Shown here piece after piece: positions 1 to 5,304 of a DNA stretch of 5,649 bases (its first letter is position 1; the number at the start of each line of letters is the position of its first letter). A program made the position numbers and the translations under genes. The notes below the pieces were generated by a model. That model had not been told where the DNA came from. It made no database searches and worked only from the letters and a program-made list of their open reading frames with translations. The DNA lies in assembly GCA_018660405.1 (NCBI GenBank), contig JABJKL010000143.1, positions 1 through 5,649 of the forward strand, written 5' to 3'. The DNA comes from Pseudomonadota bacterium. GTDB lineage: Bacteria; Pseudomonadota; Gammaproteobacteria; Arenicellales; Arenicellaceae.

Positions 1-1485
1 CAGACCAACAAAGTCGATGCGGTGTTTGTTATTAATACCCGAAAATCTTGATTCGTAAAAAAGCGTTTGTTGCTGCCTCACCAAACCCAGGTTGTGGTTA
101 TTCATAATGACTATTTTGATATCCAGATCGTGTTCAACCGCGGTTTCTAATTCCTGAATGTTCATCATCAGGCTGCCGTCACCGGTAATACACAGGGTGC
201 GGTATTGAGGTTGGGCAATCGCCGCACCAATCGCCGCCGGTAGGCCAAAACCCATGGTTCCAAGGCCACCAGAGCTGATCCATTGCCGCGGGCGTTGAAA
301 TGGAAAAACTTGAGCCGCCCACATTTGATGTTGGCCGACATCCATCACAATATTTATGTCAGAGCCCAAACAATCTGAAAGCTCGCGCAGCAAGCCGTAG
401 GGGGAAAATATTCCCTTGCTAGTATCGACAAGCAACGGGTGAGTTTGCCTGAGCACATCAGTCCTTTGGTGCCAATTGGGCCGAGCTATCTTGGTTGAAT
501 GCTTAAGAAGGTATTTAACGCATGCCGATGCGTCACCATGAATAGGCAATGTAGCGGTTTTAATCTTATCCAGTTCACTGGCATCTATGTCGATGTGGAT
601 GATTGATGCGTGGGGGCAAAATTCACTGACTTTACCGGTGGCTCGGTCATCAAAACGAGCACCGATAGCGAGCAGAAGGTCGCATTCGTTTAATATCCTA
701 TTAGTGTACGGTGCTCCGTGCATGCCTAACATACCGAGATTTAATGGGTGCTCGTGAGGAACTACACCCAACCCCATGAAAGACGTTGCTGTTGGCAAGT
801 TCATCCGTTCAGCAAGCCGCCGCAGATTATCTGAGCAGCCACTGCTGATTATGCCTCCACCAGCATACAATACGGGGCGTTTAGCCTGTTGAATCATGTC
901 GATGGCTCGATCCAGCAATGCGTCGGTGTGAATTACCGGTGGTTTTTCTGGTGTGTTCATTTCAGGCCAGTGAGCGACCTCGATACTGTTTTGTTGAATA
1001 TCTTTGGGGATATCGATACAAACCGGCCCGGGCCGTCCTTCACTGGCCAGCCGGAAAGCCGCTGGTATCACTTCAAGCAATTCTTCAGTGCTACGAATCA
1101 ACCAGGTATGTTTGGTAATCGGCAACATCACCCCAAACGTATCGAGTTCCTGAAAGGCATCGGTTCCAAGCAAGTGGGATGCCACTTGGCCGGTGATCGC
1201 GACCATTGCTACTGAATCCATTTTCGCGTCAGCAATGGCGGTGACGAGATTGCTGGCGCCCGGCCCCGAACTGGCTAGACACACAGCGACGTCTCCGGTA
1301 ACCCGGGACATGCCCTGTGCGATAAACCCCGCCCCTTGCTCATGGCGCGTTAGTATGTGCTTGATGGAGCTTTGCGCGAGTGCATCATAAATGGGCAGAA
1401 TTGCGCCGCCCGGGATGCCAGCTACGGTATTGATACCCTGTTTTTCAAGCAATTTGATAACAATTTCTGCACCGGTGTATTTCAT
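1..1485 (-). CDS. ilvB: Acetolactate synthase (AHAS) large catalytic subunit, IlvB type, 3' end outside window
   Basis: ThDP-, Mg- and FAD-dependent cytosolic enzyme that condenses two pyruvates to 2-acetolactate (valine/leucine route) or pyruvate plus 2-ketobutyrate (isoleucine route). The 495 in-frame codons show the family order: an N-terminal ThDP-binding domain with GIPGGAILPIYDAL (residues 23-36) and the catalytic glutamate E49 in RHEQGAGF; SGPGASN and the GTDAFQE stretch; the FAD-domain motif ARFDDR around 276-281; MDVGQHQMWAAQ; and the ThDP/Mg motif GDGS (435-438) ending at NN (462-463). Roughly 70-80 C-terminal residues are missing, judged from the usual family length of about 560-590. 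The start ATG at 1485 has AGGT seven bases upstream. Q472, in LGLVRQQQTLFYE, stands where most AHAS enzymes have tryptophan, as in E. coli isozyme I. That is why I call it IlvB rather than IlvI or IlvG. A small regulatory subunit (ilvN) would be expected beyond the left edge. Regulation is by the attenuator at 1671-1838. Confidence 0.96.
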   Translation of the reverse strand, partial: MKYTGAEIVIKLLEKQGINTVAGIPGGAILPIYDALAQSSIKHILTRHEQGAGFIAQGMSRVTGDVAVCLASSGPGASNLVTAIADAKMDSVAMVAITGQVASHLLGTDAFQELDTFGVMLPITKHTWLIRSTEELLEVIPAAFRLASEGRPGPVCIDIPKDIQQNSIEVAHWPEMNTPEKPPVIHTDALLDRAIDMIQQAKRPVLYAGGGIISSGCSDNLRRLAERMNLPTATSFMGLGVVPHEHPLNLGMLGMHGAPYTNRILNECDLLLAIGARFDDRATGKVSEFCPHASIIHIDIDASELDKIKTATLPIHGDASACVKYLLKHSTKIARPNWHQRTDVLRQTHPLLVDTSKGIFSPYGLLRELSDCLGSDINIVMDVGQHQMWAAQVFPFQRPRQWISSGGLGTMGFGLPAAIGAAIAQPQYRTLCITGDGSLMMNIQELETAVEHDLDIKIVIMNNHNLGLVRQQQTLFYESRFSGINNKHRIDFVGL

Positions 1486-1492
1486 TATGTTG

Positions 1493-1497
1493 ACCTG
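1493..1497 (-). promoter_or_regulatory. Ribosome binding site of ilvB
   Basis: Read on the minus strand, CAGGT ends seven bases before the ATG at 1485, a normal Shine-Dalgarno position. It lies just outside the palindromic repeat that begins at 1504, so the repeat brings a large potential RNA hairpin to within about ten bases of the ribosome site without removing it. Confidence 0.65.
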
Positions 1498-1503
1498 AAT
1501 ATT

Positions 1504-1648
1504 TAGAAGCTATCTCATAAATGATCTTTGTGTCTGAATACTGCGTTCTCGATGGGCTCAAATGCTCATGTACTTTGTGTACACTGCGCTTTTCGCCCAT
1601 CTCGGGCCTTGTCTCAAACACAAATCTCTATTTATGAGATGGCTTCTA
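1504..1648. repeat. 145-bp imperfect palindrome, MITE-like or intergenic repeat element
   Basis: The outer arms, 1504-1522 and 1630-1648, are inverted copies matching at 18 of 19 positions (tagaagcYatctcataaat). Pairing continues inward with small offsets: tttgtgt at 1527-1533 faces acacaaa near 1618-1624, gatgggc at 1551-1557 faces gcccatc near 1595-1601, and tgtac at 1569-1573 faces gtaca near 1578-1582, leaving a tiny loop near 1576. The element begins and ends with TA, which would fit a TA target duplication, but this is not proof because TA is itself palindromic. No protein-coding potential is credible; a plus-strand reading frame across it is probably spurious. From memory it resembles short palindromic intergenic repeats scattered in marine gammaproteobacterial genomes, but I cannot name a family. 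It lies in the ilvB leader transcript, downstream of the attenuator. Confidence 0.75.
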
Positions 1649-1670
1649 GTTCTCTAAAGTTTGTGGGCAT

Positions 1671-1707
1671 AAAAAAACCCCCTTCGACTTTCGCCGAAGG
1701 GGGTTTT
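1671..1707 (-). terminator. Intrinsic terminator (attenuator) of the ilvB leader
   Basis: On the minus strand, AAAACCCCCUUCG (1707-1695) pairs perfectly over 13 bp with CGAAGGGGGUUUU (1686-1674) across an 8-base loop, and the stem runs directly into seven U (1677-1671). This is a textbook Rho-independent terminator in the ilvB direction. On the plus strand the stem is followed by only four T, so it is much weaker there. It sits 21 bases after the stop of a valine-rich leader peptide and about 185 bases before the ilvB start, and its 5' arm can pair instead with the antiterminator segment at 1723-1734. It therefore most likely acts as an attenuator rather than as the end of an upstream gene. 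Confidence 0.92.
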
Positions 1708-1743
1708 GATGTAATTACAAAGACCCGCTACGGCATATGGCCG
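1693..1743 (-). promoter_or_regulatory. Pause hairpin and antiterminator segments of the ilvB attenuator
   Basis: Read as minus-strand RNA, GCCG at 1734-1731 can make two exclusive pairings. With CGGC at 1743-1740 it forms a small hairpin (loop CAUAU) overlapping the end of the leader coding region. Alternatively GCCGUAGCGGGU (1734-1723) pairs with ACCCCCUUCGGC (1704-1693): GCCG with CGGC, AG with CU, and GGGU with ACCC, about ten pairs with two single mismatches. The second pairing uses up the 5' arm of the terminator. This is the 1:2 / 2:3 / 3:4 logic of amino-acid-operon attenuators: a ribosome stalled on the Val codons frees 1734-1723 to block termination. The pairings were found by eye and no energies were computed. 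Confidence 0.7.
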
Positions 1744-1838
1744 ACCACAACCAGCACGCTCACTACAACGTTCACTGCGCGGGACAGATTAGTAAATAGT
1801 GAAATCGGTTGTTGCAAGATCAAGTGTTGCGAATTCAT
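1728..1838 (-). CDS. Valine-rich attenuator leader peptide of ilvB (ivbL/ilvL-like), 36 aa
   Basis: A short frame from ATG at 1838 to TAG at 1728 encodes 36 residues. Its C-terminal part reads AVNVVVSVLVVVGHMP, with eight valines and one leucine between residues 22 and 32. The E. coli ilvBN leader (IvbL) has the same design, ending in a run of valines followed by VVGNAP. The role is to sense charged tRNA-Val (and perhaps tRNA-Leu): ribosome stalling on the codon run favours the antiterminator, while fast translation allows the terminator at 1671-1707. The Shine-Dalgarno sequence is weak; only an AU-rich stretch precedes the ATG. No other in-frame ATG or GTG lies between it and the upstream stop at 1878-1880. 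Isoleucines (residues 7 and 12) fall outside the control run, so isoleucine is unlikely to be sensed. The peptide itself probably has no function apart from being translated. Confidence 0.88.
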   Translation of the reverse strand: MNSQHLILQQPISLFTNLSRAVNVVVSVLVVVGHMP

Positions 1839-1874
1839 TTTTAATAAATCGTTTTGTGTCTGTTGTTGGTAGTG

Positions 1875-1903
1875 AATCTAACAGTAGTTTGTTCGCCAGT
1901 CAA
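1875..1903 (-). promoter_or_regulatory. Sigma70-like promoter of the ilvB leader
   Basis: On the minus strand, TTGACT (1903-1898; five of six consensus bases) is followed by a 17-base spacer and TAGATT (1880-1875; four of six). A TG one base before the -10 gives an extended -10 (TGT-TAGATT). Transcription would start near 1868, about 30 bases before the leader peptide ATG, as expected for an attenuated operon. An A/T-rich stretch lies upstream (about 1904-1925). I see no clear operator. Confidence 0.7.
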
Positions 1904-1950
1904 AAATTCAAAGTTAACTATAAAACGATGGGGCCAGGTTCTTTTGCTTT

Positions 1951-3927
1951 TTACTCCGAGTCAGTTTTTTGAGTCTCGTTAGAGGCCAGTCCTTTGGCAG
2001 CCATCTCGAGTTCCGCTGTCGCTAACATGAGTGATTTAAAGGCAATATCAATCGAGGCGAGATCTTTGATTTTGCAGGCATCAACGAGTTCTATAGAACT
2101 GTCGGCCAGGTTTTGCGCCTCAATATATCGTGAAGAGCCCGCCAGCTTATGAGCGGTGCGCCTTAATTCTTCCCAATCCTTGTTTTTTTGATGCATATCC
2201 AGTTGATCGATAGATAGAGGGAGCTTGTCATTAAATATCCCCAGCGCTTTCTCCCAGGTGTGTCGGTTGCCCGAGGCTAAGCTAATTCCTGCCGATTCAT
2301 CCAGAATGCCGCTGGTTTGCACACTTGAACGCGACGGAAATAGCTCTGCCAAGGAGCTTGTCAGGTCATTTTGGCTACACGGTTTGAGTAGAATTTGATC
2401 AAAGGGAGATTCATGATCTTGCATTTGGTGAAGCTCAATATCGGCAGTTATACAGATGATTTTGTATTCCTGAATGCGTATGTTGCTGCGAAGTTGTTTG
2501 GCAAGATCAGATCCGAGAATATCGCTTAGGTGCTGGTCGGTAAAGACAAGATCGTAATTTTGCGATTGCATTAAACGTTGGGCTTCCTTACCTGAAGTGC
2601 ATGCTTCTGCTTCGATGCCCGTTGCGGTGAGCGTGTCCATCAGAAATATACTGCTGACTTCGTCGTCATCTATAACCAACGCTTTGAGACTAGTGCCGTC
2701 AAAGCTATCTGCTGTTTGACTACCGGTTTTATACGATATAGGAGCAGCTTTTGGGATAGTAAGGGTGAAATGGCTGCCATCGCCTATTGTGCTTTCGATC
2801 GTTAGTTTGCAGCCAAGCGTTTCGACTAATTGCTTGGTGATCGCCAGCCCTAAACCAACCCCACCATTGGTTCCATCCTGGTCAGCAGAGATCTGCTGAA
2901 AGGGTTCGAAAATTTGGTCGATCTGTTGTTCGCTGATGCCTGGCCCGGTATCTGAAACAACAACGGTAAGACCAGACTCTGGTTTATGCTCATTGTCATC
3001 GAGAATTTTAATCGTGACGCCGCCCGTTGATGTATACCGAATCGCATTGGTGATCAGGTTGTCCAGGATCTGGGTTATTTTGGTTGCGTCCCCGGAGATT
3101 CGTTCCGGTAACTTGCTATCAAGATTCAGGTGCAAGAACAGTGATTTTTGTTCAGCCATATGTTTGTGGCGTGCCGCACAGGCCTTGGTTATTTGAGCGA
3201 TGGAAAACGAGATATTCCGGACGGTTGATTGGCCGGATTCCAAATAGGCGAAATTTAGTGTGTCGTCTACCAGGTGGATAAGGTGGCGTATGGATCGGTC
3301 GATGGGTGCCACCATTTTTTGGTCGGCTTCACTCAATTGGCTAGTGTCGATAGCGGTTAGCAAATTCATTACACCGTGCAAAGGCGTGCGAATTTCATGG
3401 CTGACTTTTGCCAGCAATCGTGTTTTAAATTGTTCTGCCGCTTCAGCTCGTATTCGCACTTGCTCCAGGGACTTTTCCGTGCGCTTGCGTTCACTGATGT
3501 CACGAGCAATACCGTGAAAGCCAATCACCTTGGATTTGTATAACACGGGCCTGGAGTGAATTTCTATGGTACGTAGCTCGCCGTGTTTAGTAACAATATC
3601 AAGCTCGAAAAATAGCGCTTCTTCACCAGCGGCATGGTCGCGATAAATTTGCGTGGCTCGATTCCATTCGTGCGGAGCGACCACCTGGTTCCAGTCCAGG
3701 TTTAAGCCTTCTTCAACGGTGTAACCGGTAAGGTCGAAAAAGTGATCATTACCCTGGCGAAACAGGCCTCTTCGGTCCACCGTAAATACGAGATCAGTCG
3801 CGCGGGTAAAAAAGTCCCGGTAGCGACGCTCATTGCTTTTGGTTTTTCTAAGCTCTTGCTGCAGCCGTTCAATTTTTGCCGATAATTCCGCTTCGTTAGC
3901 AAATCTGTTTGGCTGTCCTGTGAGCAC
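1951..3927 (-). CDS. Soluble hybrid sensor histidine kinase: coiled coil, PAS, HisKA, HATPase, REC, HPt
   Basis: A cytosolic multi-step phosphorelay kinase of 658 residues from the chosen GTG at 3927. In order: a short coiled coil (about 14-35); a PAS/PAC sensor (about 36-150, ending GIARDISERKR); HisKA with phospho-accepting H177 in KVSHEIRTPLHG; a HATPase_c domain with N-box N294 (DNLITNAIRYT), G1 box DTGPG (D326) and G2 box GVGLGLA (about 357-363); a receiver with acidic D420-D422, phospho-acceptor D464 (FTDQHL), T494 and K515 (LLKP); and an HPt domain with H593 in TAHKLAGSSRYIEA. All catalytic residues are present. No transmembrane segment or signal peptide is seen, so the PAS domain must sense an internal cue or a cofactor; the ligand is unknown. 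A longer frame starts at TTG 4017, but that adds an A/T-rich, promoter-like stretch; GTG 3927 has AGAGGT five to six bases upstream. The likely partner is the divergent regulator at 4085. No terminator is seen after the stop, and ilvB lies downstream on the same strand. Confidence 0.93.
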   Translation of the reverse strand: MLTGQPNRFANEAELSAKIERLQQELRKTKSNERRYRDFFTRATDLVFTVDRRGLFRQGNDHFFDLTGYTVEEGLNLDWNQVVAPHEWNRATQIYRDHAAGEEALFFELDIVTKHGELRTIEIHSRPVLYKSKVIGFHGIARDISERKRTEKSLEQVRIRAEAAEQFKTRLLAKVSHEIRTPLHGVMNLLTAIDTSQLSEADQKMVAPIDRSIRHLIHLVDDTLNFAYLESGQSTVRNISFSIAQITKACAARHKHMAEQKSLFLHLNLDSKLPERISGDATKITQILDNLITNAIRYTSTGGVTIKILDDNEHKPESGLTVVVSDTGPGISEQQIDQIFEPFQQISADQDGTNGGVGLGLAITKQLVETLGCKLTIESTIGDGSHFTLTIPKAAPISYKTGSQTADSFDGTSLKALVIDDDEVSSIFLMDTLTATGIEAEACTSGKEAQRLMQSQNYDLVFTDQHLSDILGSDLAKQLRSNIRIQEYKIICITADIELHQMQDHESPFDQILLKPCSQNDLTSSLAELFPSRSSVQTSGILDESAGISLASGNRHTWEKALGIFNDKLPLSIDQLDMHQKNKDWEELRRTAHKLAGSSRYIEAQNLADSSIELVDACKIKDLASIDIAFKSLMLATAELEMAAKGLASNETQKTDSE

Positions 3928-3931
3928 TTTC

Positions 3932-3937
3932 ACCTCT
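3932..3937 (-). promoter_or_regulatory. Ribosome binding site deciding the GTG start of the hybrid kinase
   Basis: AGAGGT on the minus strand lies four bases before GTG 3927 (five from its last G). The alternative TTG start at 4017 has only a distant AGGT, and it overlaps the predicted -35 region. Translation from 3927 removes 30 residues of unusual composition (a short Phe/Tyr-rich stretch) and leaves the coiled coil and PAS intact. Confidence 0.6.
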
Positions 3938-3993
3938 TTTATTTCGAACTCCTGGAATGTGTGCTTTCTCGTAGGGAAATAGCAGATCAACTT

Positions 3994-4022
3994 AAAATAG
4001 AAAAATGATATAGTCAAATCAA
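3994..4022 (-). promoter_or_regulatory. Possible promoter of the hybrid kinase gene
   Basis: On the minus strand, TTGATT (4022-4017) and TATTTT (3999-3994) are separated by 17 bases; each matches four of six consensus positions. The predicted transcript would start near 3987 and have about 60 bases of leader before GTG 3927. Other AT-rich registers are possible in this stretch, so the assignment is tentative. Confidence 0.35.
4006..4014 (+). promoter_or_regulatory. Possible extended -10 promoter of the response regulator gene
   Basis: TGATATAGT carries a TGn extension and a -10 hexamer TATAGT (five of six). No good -35 is seen at the usual distance, which extended -10 promoters can tolerate or an activator can compensate for. 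Transcription would begin near 4021, about 64 bases before the ATG at 4085. It overlaps the predicted kinase promoter on the other strand, so the two promoters would compete or be controlled together. Confidence 0.4.
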
Positions 4023-4072
4023 TCGTTTACCTATGTGTGTTGCAAGCAATAAGGGATGCGATAACGAAGACG

Positions 4073-4077
4073 AAGGA
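4073..4077 (+). promoter_or_regulatory. Ribosome binding site deciding the ATG start of the response regulator
   Basis: AAGGA ends seven bases before ATG 4085. The frame is open upstream to a GTG at 4037, but that codon has no Shine-Dalgarno sequence, so ATG 4085 is preferred. Confidence 0.75.
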
Positions 4078-4084
4078 AAGCGAC

Positions 4085-5107
4085 ATGCGAAATTCAAAAC
4101 TCGACCAGAAGCTTGACAGCGCACCCACCAAGCACCCATCGAGCATCATGTTGGTGGATGATGATGAGTTGGTGCTCTCGGTTCTAGGCGCTGGTCTGTC
4201 GGAGATGGGATACCTTATATCTACCTTTGAGCGCCCTCAAGACGCGCTAGACAATTACCAGGATGTTGCGCCGGATCTGGTGATCGTCGATTTCGAAATG
4301 CCAGGCATGGACGGTGCTGATTTGGCCGAGAAAATGTTGTCGCAGATGTATCGACCGATCATTGTTCTGTCGGTAAGGCATGATGATTCCGGTTGGTCTA
4401 AAGCCGTCAAAGCCGGGGTGCTGAATTATCTGGTTAAACCTGTTAGCGCGGTGCAATTGCGCCCGGCTATTGAAACAACGTTATCGAGTTACCGCGATTT
4501 AGTGGATTTTATTGATGGCGGTAAAACCGGTGATCGCACAATCCCGGGTTCGGCCGCTGCGGTGTTAGATCAATTAGGCTTTGGCGTTGTATTAACGTCG
4601 AACGAGCTGATAGTTAGCCGCATCAATTTTCAAGCTAAAAAGATGATGGGAGATTTGTCTTCTCTGGATATTCAGCAAGATCAACTAAAACTTCTTGATG
4701 TTGCGCTCTGCAAAAACTTTAACGAGTTCGCCGCGTCTGAAGATCAAACGATGGCATCTGTGCTACACGCAGGAGATCGGATTTATCCTCTATTTATCCG
4801 GCGATTAACTAGTGGATCTTTTAAAGGCTACACGTTTTTCCTGTTGAACCCAAAATCTGGCATCGAGTTAAGTGATGATCTTCTATCGGTACTTTATGGA
4901 TTAACCGGTCGAGAAGTGCGAATCGCCAAATCGATTTCTTCAGGCAACTCGATTGAGGATTACTGCGCATGTTATTTTGTTTCTACCAACACTGCGAAAA
5001 CGCAACTTAAGTCCGTATTTGCCAAGGTGGGAGTGCATAGTCAGGCTGAGCTGGTTAGCAAATTAGCCGCGTTGGCTGACCCGTTGCTTACAGATCTTCC
5101 GAAATAG
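4085..5107 (+). CDS. Response regulator: receiver, PAS-like middle region, LuxR-type DNA-binding domain
   Basis: A 340-residue transcription regulator. The receiver domain (about 20-135) has the acidic patch D25-D27, phospho-acceptor D69 in VIVDFEMPGMDG, S96 in the T/S switch position (IIVLSVRHD) and K118 in VKP, so it should be phosphorylatable. Residues about 155-260 look PAS-like (LDQLGFGVVLTSNELIVSRINFQ is the start; split at G167). The C-terminal part (about 268-330) begins YGLTGREVRIAKSISSG and continues to TAKTQLKSVFAKVGV and QAELV, the pattern of LuxR/FixJ-type helix-turn-helix domains found in PAS-HTH regulators. Two cysteines (C294, C296) sit in the scaffold helix where most relatives have small or aliphatic residues. 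The regulator is divergent from the hybrid kinase with a 157-bp spacer, so the kinase HPt probably phosphorylates D69. Targets are unknown; autoregulation through the shared spacer is a reasonable guess. The exact family of the middle region is less certain than the two ends. Confidence 0.92.
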   Translation: MRNSKLDQKLDSAPTKHPSSIMLVDDDELVLSVLGAGLSEMGYLISTFERPQDALDNYQDVAPDLVIVDFEMPGMDGADLAEKMLSQMYRPIIVLSVRHDDSGWSKAVKAGVLNYLVKPVSAVQLRPAIETTLSSYRDLVDFIDGGKTGDRTIPGSAAAVLDQLGFGVVLTSNELIVSRINFQAKKMMGDLSSLDIQQDQLKLLDVALCKNFNEFAASEDQTMASVLHAGDRIYPLFIRRLTSGSFKGYTFFLLNPKSGIELSDDLLSVLYGLTGREVRIAKSISSGNSIEDYCACYFVSTNTAKTQLKSVFAKVGVHSQAELVSKLAALADPLLTDLPK

Positions 5108-5136
5108 CGCGCGAACAGAGTGGGTGGTCGGGATGA

Positions 5137-5173
5137 TTGCTCTGCATGCACTGGCATTGCGGTAGCAGAGTAA
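5137..5173 (+). other. Stem-loop in the gap after the response regulator gene
   Basis: TTGCTCTGC (5137-5145) pairs with GCAGAGTAA (5165-5173) with one G-U, and an inner TGCA/TGCG helix closes the loop CTGGCAT. It starts 29 bases after the regulator stop and could protect or define the 3' end of that transcript. No U-run follows on either strand, so it is not a standard intrinsic terminator. The rest of the 5108-5304 gap holds no convincing gene; a TGA-TAAAAC sequence near 5249-5257 might be a weak extended -10 for the next gene. Confidence 0.3.
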
Positions 5174-5294
5174 GCCAATCGTAATTGCATTGTGCCCCGC
5201 TGTATCACCCGGTTTTGTGAGTTTAAGAGGTGGTTTTAACTATTGGGAGATGATAAAACGCATCCCTATTTTGAGCCTACAGGGTTTGTTTGGC

Positions 5295-5298
5295 GAGG
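5295..5298 (+). promoter_or_regulatory. Ribosome binding site deciding the TTG start of the oxidoreductase
   Basis: GAGG lies six bases before TTG 5305. An in-frame TAA (5302-5304) directly precedes the TTG, so no upstream start is possible in this frame, and the dinucleotide-binding motif begins only a few codons later. TTG is therefore the start. Confidence 0.8.
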
Positions 5299-5304
5299 TA
5301 TTAA

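Noticed and set aside
889..1215. Plus-strand open frames inside ilvB
   Set aside because: They lie antisense to a fully conserved acetolactate synthase frame and show no family motifs or ribosome sites.
1678..1703. Bidirectional terminator for a plus-strand transcript
   Set aside because: No plus-strand gene lies upstream in the window and only four T follow the stem on that strand. The seven-U side and the leader context assign it to the minus strand.
1528..1872. Plus-strand open frame of 114 codons across the repeat, the attenuator and the leader peptide
   Set aside because: It is antisense to the leader peptide, passes through a palindrome and a terminator stem, has no ribosome site, and its composition is not protein-like. 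It is a by-product of the repeat element.
3928..4017. N-terminal extension of the hybrid kinase from TTG 4017, with a short Phe/Tyr-rich stretch that might look like a membrane anchor
   Set aside because: The stretch is A/T-rich promoter-like DNA, has no well-placed ribosome site and the hydrophobic part is only about 13 residues. GTG 3927 has a better Shine-Dalgarno sequence.
5137..5173. Intrinsic terminator after the response regulator
   Set aside because: A stem-loop is present but no U-run follows on either strand, so it is listed only as a stem-loop.
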